Assembly (NCBI RefSeq): GCF_018596315.1
Contig: NZ_JAHEAG010000024.1
Coordinates: forward strand, 1 to 64,000
Direction of reading: 5' to 3'
From: Bradyrhizobium sp. SRL28
Lineage (GTDB): Bacteria; Pseudomonadota; Alphaproteobacteria; Rhizobiales; Xanthobacteraceae
Length of the DNA: 64,000 nucleotides
Within the stretch, counting starts at the first letter, position 1; every line of letters starts with the position of its first letter. The translations under genes were made by a program, and so were the position numbers. Shown one piece after another: positions 35,458 through 45,038 of this stretch. The notes beneath the pieces are model-generated. The model did not search any database. It was not told the DNA's origin and was given only the letters and a program-made list of their open reading frames with translations.

Positions 35458-35505
35458 GAGCATGATTTGATCAAAAACCGGTGCCCGCTTCGTGATCACG
35501 CTCTA
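35458..35505. repeat. short palindromic repeat (GAGCATGAT...CACGCTCTA type)
   Basis: GAGCATGATTTGATCA and CGTGATCACGCTC form an imperfect inverted repeat around AAACCGGTGCCCGCTT. The element runs into the mlaF stop codon. Similar sequences are frequent intergenic elements in Bradyrhizobium. Confidence 0.6.
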
Positions 35506-36273
35506 GCCCATGACCGCGCGGGCGCGCTTGCCGTGGAAATATTGCCTCAGCCAGGGATGCTGCGAGGCCTGCATGTCGGCGATCGAACCTGCAGCAATGA
35601 TCTTACCGTTCCCTAAAACAGCGATGCGATCGCAGGCCGTATAAAGGCTGTCGAGATCGTGGGTTACCATGAAAACGGTCAGGCCCAAAGTGCGCTGCAG
35701 GGTGCGCACCAGCTCGTCGAAGTCCCCGGCGCCGATCGGATCGAGCCCCGAGGTCGGCTCATCCAGGAACACCAGTTCGGGATCGAGCGCGAGCGCGCGC
35801 GCCAGCGCCACGCGCTTGATCATTCCGCCGGAAAGTTCGGACGGATAGCGGTCGGCGACCTCGGGCCGCAAGCCCACCATGCCAAGCTTCGCCACCATGA
35901 TCTCGTCGAGCAGCCGCTGCGAGACCTTGAGATATTCGCGCACCGGAAACTGGATGTTCTGCCGCACCGTGAGCGAGGAGAACAGCGCGCCCTGCTGAAA
36001 CAGAATGCCCCAGCGACGCTCGACACCGCGGCGCTCCGCTGCACTCGCCGCATCGAGATCGACGCCGAACACCTCGATGCTTCCGGCAATCTTGGGCACG
36101 AGACCGATGATAGTGCGCGTCAGCACCGATTTTCCGGCGCCCGACGGGCCGACAAATCCGAGAATCTCGCCGCGCTTGACGTCGAGGTTGAGCCCGTCGA
36201 GCACCCGCGTCTTGCCGAACTGCACGGTGATGTCGCGAACCCGGATGATGGCGTCGGAAATCTCGCCCGCCAT
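35503..36273 (-). CDS. mlaF: MlaF-type ABC transporter ATPase
   Basis: 256 aa. Walker A GFVGPSGAGKSVLTRTIIG, Q-loop LFQQGALFSSLTV, signature SELSGGMIKRVALARALALD, Walker B ELVFLDEPTSGLDP and the H-loop MVTHDLDSL are intact. It energises phospholipid movement by MlaE. It starts 2 bases after the mlaE stop. A longer frame upstream is only the antisense-frame shadow of mlaE, so the ATG at 36271-36273 is used. Confidence 0.93.
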   Translation of the reverse strand: MAGEISDAIIRVRDITVQFGKTRVLDGLNLDVKRGEILGFVGPSGAGKSVLTRTIIGLVPKIAGSIEVFGVDLDAASAAERRGVERRWGILFQQGALFSSLTVRQNIQFPVREYLKVSQRLLDEIMVAKLGMVGLRPEVADRYPSELSGGMIKRVALARALALDPELVFLDEPTSGLDPIGAGDFDELVRTLQRTLGLTVFMVTHDLDSLYTACDRIAVLGNGKIIAAGSIADMQASQHPWLRQYFHGKRARAVMG

Positions 36274-36275
36274 GG

Positions 36276-37409
36276 TCACATTCCGATCGATGCGAAGAAG
36301 ATGGCGAACAGGCCGTCCATCACGATCACGAAGAAGATCCCCTTCACGACGGAGGACGTCGTGTGCTGGCCGAGCGACTCGGCGCTGCCCTGCACGGACA
36401 GTCCCTCGACGCAGGCCACGATGCCGATGACGGCCGCCATCACCGGGGCCTTGATCATGCCGACCACGAAATGATCGATCGAGATGGCGTCGCGCAGCCG
36501 CAGCAGGAACGCTTCGGGCTCGACGCCGCCATAGAGCCACGCCACCAGCCCGCCGCCGTAAAGGGCTGCCATCGCACCCAGAAACGCCAGGATCGGCAAT
36601 GCCAGCACCAGCGCCAGCATCCGCGGCAGGATCAGAACCTCGATCGGGTCGAAACCCATGGTGCGCAGCGCGTCGATCTCCTCGCGCATCTTCATCGAGC
36701 CGAGTTCGGCGGTGTAGGCCGAGCCCGAGCGACCCGCCACCATGATCGCCACCAAGAGCACGCCGATCTCGCGCAGCACCAGCACGCCCAGCATGTCGAC
36801 CACGAAGATGTCGGCGCCGAACTTGCGGAAATGGAAAATGCCCTGCTGCGAGATGATGCAGCCGATCAGGAAGGTGATCAGCACCACGATCGGCACCGCG
36901 CGCCAGCACACCTGCTCCAGATGATGGATGGTCGAGGTCAGGCGGAAGCCGCGCGGGCGAATGAGGACATGGGCGGCCGCGGCGAGCACCGCGCCCAGCA
37001 TGTCGATCAGCCCGATCAAGGTGCCGCCGACGCCGGCCACGGTGCGGCCGATCTGCTCCAGCATGCCCGTGATCGTCACCCGATCGGTTTCGACGATCGG
37101 CTCGGCCTTCACGCGGCGCACCTCGTCGACCAGGCTCGAATAATTGGCCGACAGCCCGGCGATCTCACCCTCGACGCCGCCCTGGGTCAGGCTTCGCCGC
37201 AGCCGCTCGATCAGCCAGGCGCCGAACGTGTCGAGTTTCGACACCTGGGAGGCGTCGATAAAGATGTTGGGCCGGGTGCCGCCGAGCTTCTCGGCGTCGG
37301 CGACCATTCGTTCCAGCATTGGCGCAAAGCGGGCCGTCCACGAGCCGGTCGCGCACAGCGCCAGCGCGTTGCCTCTGGCTATCCGCTCCAATGTCGGGTT
37401 GCCGCTCAC
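36276..37409 (-). CDS. mlaE: MlaE-type permease with fused N-terminal STAS domain
   Basis: 377 aa, GTG start after GGGATGGG. Residues 1-105 form a STAS-like domain (PNIFIDASQVSKLDTFGAWL), the counterpart of separate MlaB. Residues 115-377 are the MlaE permease (RAVPIVVLITFLIGCIISQQ, AGRSGSAYTAELGSMKMREE, IDALRTMGFDP). With the ATPase and MlaD it forms an inner-membrane phospholipid transporter for outer-membrane maintenance. No mlaC or mlaA is in the window. Confidence 0.92.
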   Translation of the reverse strand: MSGNPTLERIARGNALALCATGSWTARFAPMLERMVADAEKLGGTRPNIFIDASQVSKLDTFGAWLIERLRRSLTQGGVEGEIAGLSANYSSLVDEVRRVKAEPIVETDRVTITGMLEQIGRTVAGVGGTLIGLIDMLGAVLAAAAHVLIRPRGFRLTSTIHHLEQVCWRAVPIVVLITFLIGCIISQQGIFHFRKFGADIFVVDMLGVLVLREIGVLLVAIMVAGRSGSAYTAELGSMKMREEIDALRTMGFDPIEVLILPRMLALVLALPILAFLGAMAALYGGGLVAWLYGGVEPEAFLLRLRDAISIDHFVVGMIKAPVMAAVIGIVACVEGLSVQGSAESLGQHTTSSVVKGIFFVIVMDGLFAIFFASIGM

Positions 37410-37549
37410 GATTGCCCATCCCTTGGCCGATATGCCCCCTGAAAAACGTCAGGTTCCGCACACCGCTCGCCTTGTAGAATCTGTCCCTAACCAGCCATAG
37501 TTGGTTGTAGCGAGCAAGCTTGCGGTTCAGAAAATTGCCAGATTTTAAA

Positions 37550-38545
37550 ATGACTTCCAGCCATTCCCGAAAGCTTGCCGCCAGCATCGAACGCTGGCCG
37601 ATTGCAGGCGCTTTCACCATCAGCCGGGGCGCCAAGACGGAGGCCGTCACGGTCGTCGCGACCGTCAGCCATGACGGCGAGAGCGGCCGCGGCGAATGCG
37701 TACCCTACCCCCGTTATGGCGAGACACCTGAAGCGACGCTGGAAGCGCTTAATGCAATGCAGGAACCGCTTGCGAGGGGACTCGATCGAGCGGCCCTGCA
37801 GGCGGCGATGCCTGCAGGCGCCGCCCGCAACGCGCTGGATTGCGCGCTGTTGGACCTCGAGGCCAAGCGCTCCGGCCAGCGGGTCTGGACCCTGCTCGGC
37901 CGGCCGGCGCCTCGGCCCTGCACCACCGCTTTCACGATCTCGCTGGGGACGCCGGAAGCCATGGCGGCGGCGACCGCGAAGGCCGCGCACCGCCCGCTGC
38001 TGAAGATCAAGCTCGGCGGGGACGGCGACGAGGCGCGGATATCAGCGGTACGCAAGGCGGCCCCGGAATCCGAACTGATCGTGGATGCCAACGAAGCCTG
38101 GACGGCGGACAATCTCGAATACAATTTGGCCGCCTGCGCCAACGCCGGCGTGACGCTGGTCGAACAGCCGCTGCCGGCCGGGCGGGATGAGGTGCTGGCG
38201 CGCATCAAGCGCAGGGTCGCAGTCTGTGCCGACGAAAGCGTGCATGACCGCGCCTCTCTCGAAGGCCTTCGCGCGCGCTACGACGCCGTCAACATCAAGC
38301 TCGACAAGACCGGCGGGCTGACGGAGGCGCTCGCAATGGCCGACGCCGCGCAAGCGCTCGGCTTTGAAATCATGATCGGCTGCATGGTCGCGACGTCGCT
38401 CGCAATGGCGCCGGCCATGCTGCTGGCGCAACAGGCCAGATTCGTCGATCTCGACGGTCCCCTGCTGCTGGCGCGCGACCGCGATGGCGGGCTGCGCTAC
38501 GACGGCAGTCTGGTCTATCCGCCGGACGCGGCCTTGTGGGGCTGA
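37550..38545 (+). CDS. dipeptide epimerase (L-Ala-D/L-Glu epimerase type)
   Basis: 331 aa enolase-superfamily enzyme. Catalytic Lys pair in LLKIKLGG and NIKLDKTGG, and metal ligands in LIVDANEAW, LVEQPLP and VCADESVHD follow the Ala-Glu epimerase order (K-x-K, D, E, D, K). The likely role is recycling of murein peptides. The ATG at 37550 is used; an in-frame TTG 10 codons earlier is possible. The 3' end overlaps the convergent MFS gene by 31 bases. Confidence 0.87.
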   Translation: MTSSHSRKLAASIERWPIAGAFTISRGAKTEAVTVVATVSHDGESGRGECVPYPRYGETPEATLEALNAMQEPLARGLDRAALQAAMPAGAARNALDCALLDLEAKRSGQRVWTLLGRPAPRPCTTAFTISLGTPEAMAAATAKAAHRPLLKIKLGGDGDEARISAVRKAAPESELIVDANEAWTADNLEYNLAACANAGVTLVEQPLPAGRDEVLARIKRRVAVCADESVHDRASLEGLRARYDAVNIKLDKTGGLTEALAMADAAQALGFEIMIGCMVATSLAMAPAMLLAQQARFVDLDGPLLLARDRDGGLRYDGSLVYPPDAALWG

Positions 38546-39714
38546 TGCGAGAGCCGGTCCCGCGCCAGCCAGACGACCAGCCCGCCGAGCGCGGCCATGA
38601 CAGCCATCACGTAATAGATGCCCTGCCCCCAGGTCTCGTAGATCGTACCCGACGCAATCGACGCGAGGCCGGCGACGATGCCGCCCGCGGCGGTGAGATA
38701 GCCCTGAGCCCTCGCCATCACGTGGCCGGGCACGTGGTGCAGCATCAATCCCATGATGCCGACCTGCGTCAGCCCGAAGCTCAGCGCATGCGCGAGCTGG
38801 ACGATCGCGAGAACCGCCAGCGGCAGGTCCTGCGCCGTTAGCACCCAGCGGGCGGCGGCACTCAGTGCCGCGATCAGCACCAGCATCGACGGCTGCAGGG
38901 TGAATCGCGGCGACAGCGCGAACAGCACGATCTCGGCAATCACGCCCAGGACCCACAGGGTTGCAATCGTCAGTCCGTCGTACCCTGCTTGTTGCCAGGC
39001 GATCGACGCGAAAATGTAATAAGCGGCATGGCTGCCCTGGATCAGCGCCGACGCGACGATGATCGCGATGAAGCCGCCGTCGCGCAGCAATGCGCTCGCG
39101 CCGCCGGTGACCGGTCGAGCGGTCCTGGTGTCGTCCAGCGGCTGCAGCGCGAGGCTGGCCAGCGCGCCGATCGCGGCCGAGCCGGCGATGATCCAGATCA
39201 GATGTCGGGCGGCGATGAGGTCGAACAGCACCCCGCAGACCAGCGCGCCGAGGACGAAGGCGGCCGAGCCCCACAGCCGCAACGGTCCGTAGTTGAGGCC
39301 GTAGCGCTTCACCCCCCGCAACGCATAGGCATCCGTCAGCGGCACCATGGGTGTCCACAGGCAGCAGGTCAGGGCGTAGATCAGGAACACCAGCACCGGC
39401 AAATGCTGGGTGCCCAGGATGAAAAAGCCCAGGGCGGTGGCAAAGGCGGTCACGATGATGCCGCCGCGCAAGGCCTGATGCCGTTCCGCAAAGCCCGTCA
39501 CCACCGGCAGCACCGTAAATCGGGTCACCGGGGGAACGGCCGTGATCAGACCTATCCAAAACGCATCGATTCCGACCGCCTTCAACCAGACCGTGAAAAA
39601 CGGCAGATGGGTGCCGGTCATACCGAACAGCGTGGCGTAAAACAGCGCCACCCGCGTCGCGAATCGTTTCGATGCGACTTGAGAAGCGATGGGGATTTGT
39701 GATTCGCTGTGCAT
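38515..39714 (-). CDS. MFS transporter, HcaT/PPP-like
   Basis: 399 aa with twelve predicted helices. The N-terminal FYATLFGMTGTHLPFFTVWL and the region KRYGLNYGPLRLWGSAAFVL match the phenylpropionate permease-like (HcaT, LacY-related) MFS_1 group. The substrate is unknown. The start MHSESQIPIASQV is chosen because the 41 upstream codons are unlike a transporter. Divergent from the Ala/Glu-rich protein. Confidence 0.82.
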   Translation of the reverse strand: MHSESQIPIASQVASKRFATRVALFYATLFGMTGTHLPFFTVWLKAVGIDAFWIGLITAVPPVTRFTVLPVVTGFAERHQALRGGIIVTAFATALGFFILGTQHLPVLVFLIYALTCCLWTPMVPLTDAYALRGVKRYGLNYGPLRLWGSAAFVLGALVCGVLFDLIAARHLIWIIAGSAAIGALASLALQPLDDTRTARPVTGGASALLRDGGFIAIIVASALIQGSHAAYYIFASIAWQQAGYDGLTIATLWVLGVIAEIVLFALSPRFTLQPSMLVLIAALSAAARWVLTAQDLPLAVLAIVQLAHALSFGLTQVGIMGLMLHHVPGHVMARAQGYLTAAGGIVAGLASIASGTIYETWGQGIYYVMAVMAALGGLVVWLARDRLSHQPHKAASGG

Positions 39715-39790
39715 CAATTCAATTGCGATTCGGGCAATATCGTGTTGTTTCGTTATCGCAATGCGCGCTGATTTGCGCGAAGAGTTTGAC

Positions 39791-41056
39791 ATGGCCGACG
39801 AAGCATTCGCCCTTTCTCCGATCTCAGCGCGCGCCACGCTGCCGCGCGAGGAGGACTATGCCGCGATCGCCGAAGCCTTCATGGAGACTTCGCGGGGCCG
39901 CTGGTTCCTGACCGAATACGCCAAGCGCAACCGCAATGCCGACACCCGCATGGTGCTGGACGCGGTGGCGCGGATCGAGCAAAGCCTCACCGCCCAGCGG
40001 GAAGAAGACCTTCAGCGGCAGGAAAGCCTCCACCGGGAGGAAGGCCTTTCGGCGCAGCAGGCCGCGGAGGCCGTCGCCGCGGCGGCCGCGGCGCAGGAGC
40101 GCCTGACCGAGGCACTCGCCGCCATCCGCGGTTCGGTCGAGGCGGCCGAGGAATCGGCCGTGGAAGCGCTCGACAGCCTCGCGCTGGAGCAGCGGCTGGC
40201 GCCGGTCCGCAAGGGTGCGCGGGTGCTGCGGGAAATCGCCTGGCGGTTGCGGGAAATCGGCAATGACGGGCGGATCTGCGACCTGATCGATTCGCAGGTC
40301 ACCGTCATCGAAAAGGGCACCGACCAGTTCTCCTCCGAAGAGGCGAGAGCGGCGATGCGTGCGGCCTTTGCCGCCCTCCAGGGCCGGCTTGTGGAATTCA
40401 GCGACGACGACCGCTCGTTGGCTCCAACTGCCGAGTCCGAATCGGCTGCGCCCTTCCCGGCCACGGCGGAAATGGCCGCGGCCGAGGAGATGGTCGAAAC
40501 ATTTTTGGCACAGAAAGCTGCCGAGGCACCGTCCGCTTCGCCGGCCAAGTCCGCCGAAGCCGCGCTTGCGGCGACGGAAGCCGTGCTGACGCAACCGGAA
40601 ACGCCGCCGGTCGCCGAGGAAGCCGCTGTCCAGGACATCGTGGTCCAGGAAGCTGCTGTCGAGAGCGCCGCTCAAGAAGCCGACGCCCAGGACGAGGCGG
40701 TCCTCGACATGATCGCGATGGAGATGGGCGCGCCGGATCCGATCAGCGACGACGAGATCGCCGAAGCGGTAGCCGAGCAAGTCCGTCTGGCGGAGCCTGC
40801 GCCGATCGCTCCCGCGATCGTCGCCGAAGCGCCCAAACCGGTCGCCACGCCGTCGCCGCCGCCGCCGGTTCAACAAATGGTTCAACCGCCCCCGCCGCCA
40901 GCCACTGTGCCGGCACCGGCGCCCGCAGTGGAAATGTCGCTCGGCTCGAGCCTCATTGCGAGCGGCATGGTGCGAAAGCCGGTCACGGCGGCCAACGACC
41001 CGCTGGCGCCGATCCGGCGCATGAGCCAGGCCGAGAAGATCGCGTTCTTCTCATAA
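39791..41056 (+). CDS. unknown Ala/Glu/Pro-rich protein
   Basis: 421 aa from MADEAFALSPISARATLPRE. Three parts: a conserved-looking N-terminus (FMETSRGRWFLTEYAKRNRN) with long helices to about residue 205, including a tract rich in Ala and Glu; an acidic low-complexity middle (about 210-350); and a Pro-rich stretch (SPPPPVQQMVQPPPPPATV) before a short conserved tail ending MSQAEKIAFFS. No membrane helix or enzyme motif is seen. The reading suggests a scaffold or regulator; function is not recognised. Confidence 0.7.
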   Translation: MADEAFALSPISARATLPREEDYAAIAEAFMETSRGRWFLTEYAKRNRNADTRMVLDAVARIEQSLTAQREEDLQRQESLHREEGLSAQQAAEAVAAAAAAQERLTEALAAIRGSVEAAEESAVEALDSLALEQRLAPVRKGARVLREIAWRLREIGNDGRICDLIDSQVTVIEKGTDQFSSEEARAAMRAAFAALQGRLVEFSDDDRSLAPTAESESAAPFPATAEMAAAEEMVETFLAQKAAEAPSASPAKSAEAALAATEAVLTQPETPPVAEEAAVQDIVVQEAAVESAAQEADAQDEAVLDMIAMEMGAPDPISDDEIAEAVAEQVRLAEPAPIAPAIVAEAPKPVATPSPPPPVQQMVQPPPPPATVPAPAPAVEMSLGSSLIASGMVRKPVTAANDPLAPIRRMSQAEKIAFFS

Positions 41057-41204
41057 GAGGCCTCTGCGTCGCCGCTCGAAGCTCTGGCAGCTTCCATAAC
41101 GCGCCCGCAGCATTTGTTGCACCTGCGAATAGTTCGCTTTCCGGTTGATTCGTTCATCCGCCGAGATCAAGCTGGCGCGATTGTCTTCGCAAGCGGAGAT
41201 AGCC

Positions 41205-42155
41205 GTGAAAACCAGGATCATCGTCAATCCGATGGCGAACAAGGGCGGTTGCGGCAAGCGCTGGCCGCAGCTTCGCGCCGAACTCGAAAAGCATCTCGGC
41301 CCGGTCGATGACGACCACATTGCGATGACCCGCGCGCCCAATCACGCGACGACGCTGGCGCAGGAGGCGGTCGATGCCGGTTGCCGGCGTCTGGTCTCGG
41401 TCGGCGGCGACGGCACCTTCAGCGAGATGATGAATGGCGTGATCTCGGACGATCGTCCGATCTCGCCCGGCCTCGTGCTGGCGCAACTGCCGGGCGGCAC
41501 GTCGAACGAACTCTCCCGCTCCTTCGGCCAGCTCTCGCTCGGCGAAGCCTGCAAGGCCATCGCCATGGGCCACACGCGCGACATCGATGTATTCCGCGCC
41601 GACGCCAGGGGCTATGCCGGCGACCAGGTGACGCGCTACGGCTTCGTGCTCGCCATCGTCGGCGCCGCCGCCACGATTTCCTGGCGCGCACAACGCGTGC
41701 CGCTCCTGAAGCGGCTCGGCCCGATCAGCTACGTCCTGATGACGGCGTTCACGTCGCTGACCTACAGCCCACGCAACTATCGCATCAGGATCGACGACGA
41801 AGCCGAGCAGAACCTGCCGATGTGGTCGCTGATGCTGTGCAGCTTCGACGGCGCAGGCGAAGGCCTGATGCTCGCGCCGGGCGCCGACCCCGGCGACCAC
41901 AAGCTCGACCTGATCCTGGTCGGCGACATGGGCCGCTGGGAAAGCCTGACGAAGATCGTCCCCAACCTCGGCGACGGCAGCTATCTCGCGCACCCGAAGG
42001 TCTCGCGGCGCCACGCGACGCGGATCACCATCGACAGCGATCGCATGGTCCGCGCCGATGTCGACGGCGAAAGCATCGGACAATTGCCGATGTCGGTCAC
42101 GGTGCTGCCGTTCCATCTCAAGGTGGCCGCGGTCAGAGCGATCAACGAAGCGTGA
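41205..42155 (+). CDS. diacylglycerol/lipid kinase family protein
   Basis: 316 aa from a GTG at 41205 with CGGAG 6-9 bases before it. The DAGK catalytic signature RLVSVGGDGTFSEMMNGV and the nucleotide loop QLPGGTSNELSRSFG are intact. RIIVNPMANKGGCGKR at the N-terminus is also standard. It phosphorylates a lipid such as diacylglycerol or a sphingosine-like base; the exact substrate is unknown. No membrane helix is evident. Confidence 0.88.
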   Translation: MKTRIIVNPMANKGGCGKRWPQLRAELEKHLGPVDDDHIAMTRAPNHATTLAQEAVDAGCRRLVSVGGDGTFSEMMNGVISDDRPISPGLVLAQLPGGTSNELSRSFGQLSLGEACKAIAMGHTRDIDVFRADARGYAGDQVTRYGFVLAIVGAAATISWRAQRVPLLKRLGPISYVLMTAFTSLTYSPRNYRIRIDDEAEQNLPMWSLMLCSFDGAGEGLMLAPGADPGDHKLDLILVGDMGRWESLTKIVPNLGDGSYLAHPKVSRRHATRITIDSDRMVRADVDGESIGQLPMSVTVLPFHLKVAAVRAINEA

Positions 42156-42381
42156 ACCGGTCGCTGGCAGGGTGTGATACCGTGCATTGAGCCGTACGGC
42201 CACCGAGCGACCCGGCCGCTCGCCGCTGATAGATCGGCGGCTCTGCCGATCGTCCTCGGCGCCGACGGACCTCCCGGCAACGACGTCGCGCGTTGCGCCG
42301 GCAGAAGGAGTGTTGATCCGTCAGAAGCGCGCCCTGTGCGACCTACATCATGTCCATCATCATCGAGTTGGAGATACGGAG

Positions 42382-42903
42382 ATGTCAGATCTAGTCGCGA
42401 TCATCTACCCATCCGAGGCAAAGGCCGAAGAAGTGCGGCAGCGTCTGTTCAAGCTGCAGAAGGAATACCTGATCACGGTCAGCGATGCCGTAATTGCGGT
42501 GAAGACGGAAGCTGGTCCCGTCAAGCTGAACCAACTCGTCAATACGACGGCGATAGGAGCCGCATCAGGCACCTTCTGGGGCCTTTTGATCGGCGTGATC
42601 TTCCTCAATCCCATACTTGGCGTTGCCCTGGGCGCGGCATCCGGAGCCCTCGGCGGCGCGCTGTCGGACTACGGCATCAATGACGCTTTCATGAAGGACC
42701 TGTCGGGGAAACTGCAGCCCGGCAACGCAGCGTTGTTCGTGCTCATCAAGAATATGACTGCGGACAAGGTGCTGCGGGAGATTCAGGACGCGGGAGGCAC
42801 CATACTCAAGACATCTCTCGATGACAGCAAGGAACAGAAGCTTCGCGACGCGCTCGCGAAGGCAAGCACCGAGCCGGCAGCGCCAAAAACAGACGCCGCT
42901 TGA
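42382..42903 (+). CDS. DUF1269 membrane-associated protein
   Basis: 173 aa, start MSDLVAIIYPSEAKAEEVRQ after GGAG. It has a ferredoxin-like N-terminal part, then a Gly/Ala-rich hydrophobic stretch (GTFWGLLIGVIFLNPILGVA, LGAASGALGGALSD) that would enter the membrane, then a second soluble part (NAALFVLIKNMTADKVLREI). This is the DUF1269 layout. Function unknown; members are often stress-induced. Confidence 0.85.
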   Translation: MSDLVAIIYPSEAKAEEVRQRLFKLQKEYLITVSDAVIAVKTEAGPVKLNQLVNTTAIGAASGTFWGLLIGVIFLNPILGVALGAASGALGGALSDYGINDAFMKDLSGKLQPGNAALFVLIKNMTADKVLREIQDAGGTILKTSLDDSKEQKLRDALAKASTEPAAPKTDAA

Positions 42904-42939
42904 GCGGGGCGACCCGAGCCCGCCAGCACCCGGGACAGC

Positions 42940-44685
42940 ATGCTGATCGATCCGCGCCACGGCGATATCGAGGACGATGCCGCCAGTCCCGGGCAGCGGT
43001 CCCTGCTCGCCATCGCCGGCAGCCTGCTGGTCGAAATCAGTTTACCGAAGCTGCTGTTTGCCTGGACGGTGTTGCTGTTGTTGCCGGCAGTACTTCTGGG
43101 TCTGGCGCCGCTGCTGGTCTCCGCCTGGCTTTCAACCCTGTCGCAAAAGCTTGCCGCACTGACCGGGATCGGCACGACCCTCGCCCTGCTCTCGATCGTC
43201 GCGGTGGGATGGATCGGATGGCGACCGCTGTTCCGGAGCGCCGAGAATAATTTCTGGTCGCTCAACGCGCTCGCCGTACAGCCTGGCTACGCATTCACCC
43301 GCGAAGCGCTGCGCCACCTGACGGAACGGATATGGGGCAGGAAGCTGACCGTTACCGGCCGGGCGAAGTTACGCAGCGCCAATTCGGTTGCGGCCGGCAT
43401 CATGCTGTCCGCTTGCGCCGTGCTGATTGCGATGCTGGCCTGGCCCGCCTCGCGCTGGACGGGCGGCTGGAACGACCTGGTCTTGCTGCACCGCCTCGCC
43501 ATGCCGACGCTGGCAAACGCCGTTGTGCTGGTGTCGGCATATCTGGCGGTCGCATCGCTGATATGGGGATTTGCGGATGCCAGCATGCACCAACCCGTCG
43601 ACCTCGCCGCGTTCGATACCACTTCGTCCCGGGGGCGGAGCTGGCGTGTTGCGCATCTATCGGACCTGCACGTGATCGGCGAACAATACGGCTTCCGCAT
43701 CGAAAGCGGACGGGCGGGCCCGCGCGGCAATGGCCGGCTCGATCGGGTCCTGGCGCATCTCGCCGCCATTCATGCGAACGATCCACTCGATCACGTTCTC
43801 ATCACCGGCGACATGACCGACGCCGGCCGCGCCAGCGAATGGGCCACATTCCTCGACGCAATAGCGCAGCATCCGCAACTTGCCGCGCGCACGGTGATGC
43901 TGCCGGGCAATCACGACGTCAACATCGTCGACCGCGCCAATCCGGCCCGGCTCGACCTGCCGTTCAGCCCGGGCAAGCGGTTACGGCAAATCCGCACCCT
44001 GTCGGCGATGGCGGCCGTGCAAGGCAATCGCGTGCGCGTGGTCGATGCCTTGGGAAAACCCAACGTAACGCTGAACGAGGCGCTGGCGCCGCACCGCGAT
44101 GCGATCGCAGCACTTGCGGAGCATGGCGGCATGCGCCGTGCCGCGGCGCTGCGCGGCCTGTTCGACGACCAGTTTCCGATGATCCTGCCGCCGGAAGCGG
44201 AAGACGGCCTCGGAGTAGCCATCCTGAACTCCAATGCGGAGACCCACTTTTCCTTCACCAACGCGCTCGGGGTGGTATGTGTCGAACAGATGCATCGCTG
44301 CGAGGCGGCGATCCGCCACTATCCGGCAGCATGCTGGATCGTCGCGTTGCACCACCATGTGGTGGAGTATCCCATGCCGGTGAAGGCATTCTCGGAACGC
44401 ATCGGTACGGCACTGATCAACGGCAGCTGGTTCGTGCGCAGGCTGGAAGCGTTGGCCGGTCGCGCCGTGGTGATGCACGGCCATCGCCATATCGACTGGA
44501 TCGGCGCATGCGGCCCGTTGAAGATCATCTCCGCGCCCTCGCCGGTGATGAATGCGACCGATGATATGGCCACGCAATTCTATATTCACACGCTGACGGC
44601 TGGCCCCGATGGGCAGCTTGGTCTGCTGCCGCCGCAGCGCGTGGAGATTGCCGGCGAGAAAAACGCCTCGGGCGTACACTCATAG
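42940..44685 (+). CDS. membrane metallophosphoesterase
   Basis: 581 aa. The N-terminal about 215 residues hold four to five hydrophobic segments. The calcineurin-like domain follows: HLSDLHVIGE, LITGDMTDAG, MLPGNHDVN, WIVALHHHVVEY and VMHGHRHIDW give a complete dimetal site (D-x-H, G-D-x-x-D, G-N-H-D, H, G-H-x-H). Such proteins hydrolyse nucleotide, lipid or other phosphodiesters; the substrate is unknown. It starts 36 bp after the DUF1269 stop, so co-transcription is likely. Confidence 0.85.
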   Translation: MLIDPRHGDIEDDAASPGQRSLLAIAGSLLVEISLPKLLFAWTVLLLLPAVLLGLAPLLVSAWLSTLSQKLAALTGIGTTLALLSIVAVGWIGWRPLFRSAENNFWSLNALAVQPGYAFTREALRHLTERIWGRKLTVTGRAKLRSANSVAAGIMLSACAVLIAMLAWPASRWTGGWNDLVLLHRLAMPTLANAVVLVSAYLAVASLIWGFADASMHQPVDLAAFDTTSSRGRSWRVAHLSDLHVIGEQYGFRIESGRAGPRGNGRLDRVLAHLAAIHANDPLDHVLITGDMTDAGRASEWATFLDAIAQHPQLAARTVMLPGNHDVNIVDRANPARLDLPFSPGKRLRQIRTLSAMAAVQGNRVRVVDALGKPNVTLNEALAPHRDAIAALAEHGGMRRAAALRGLFDDQFPMILPPEAEDGLGVAILNSNAETHFSFTNALGVVCVEQMHRCEAAIRHYPAACWIVALHHHVVEYPMPVKAFSERIGTALINGSWFVRRLEALAGRAVVMHGHRHIDWIGACGPLKIISAPSPVMNATDDMATQFYIHTLTAGPDGQLGLLPPQRVEIAGEKNASGVHS

Positions 44686-44696
44686 ATTCGGGGATG

Positions 44697-44800
44697 ATGT
44701 GCCCGACCCCTGGTGTCGGCTTTGCCCTTCCGAAAGCGGACATCCGTCAGAGGCGTTGGCACGTCTGCTTTGGGTTCACATGCCGGCTGTTGCACCACAA
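44697..44800. repeat. dispersed intergenic element with decayed coding appearance
   Basis: The stretch around GTCGGCTTTGCCCTTCCGAAAGCGGACATCC, in pieces such as CCTTCCGAAAGCGGACATCC, resembles the widespread Bradyrhizobium element that yields spurious short frames reading MSALP..KAD. In this copy the frames are short and carry no ribosome site. It occupies the first part of the 44686-45038 gap; the remainder is AT-richer, has no gene that I can support and probably holds the promoter of the peroxidase operon. Confidence 0.5.
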
Positions 44801-45038
44801 CAAGACACGCACTCAGCCGATCACTTTATCGGTGCGCGCGAGCACCATCGGGAGTGTCGAACCTTGCTATTCGATTCGAATTGCGCGGTGCTTCATTTGA
44901 CTAACTTTGTGAACGACATCACACATCCGACCGGCGATCGAATGTAACGTTTAGGCCTATGGGCTGAATTCGATCGACAAGCACACGAGGCGCCAACGGC
45001 ACCCTGAGATTGCCGGTCCATCCATGATGGAGAGGGGC

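Noticed and set aside
38042..39559. 505-codon minus-strand frame over the epimerase and MFS genes
   Set aside because: Arg/Gly-rich shadow in a different frame from the MFS transporter; no family motif.
44753..44770. TGGCAC followed by TGC as sigma-54 promoter before the peroxidase operon
   Set aside because: The downstream element is out of register (CTTT at the TTGC position).
44694..44904. Short frames reading MSALPFRKRTSV as genuine small proteins
   Set aside because: The sequence resembles a dispersed intergenic element that produces such frames repeatedly; no ribosome site or conservation argument.
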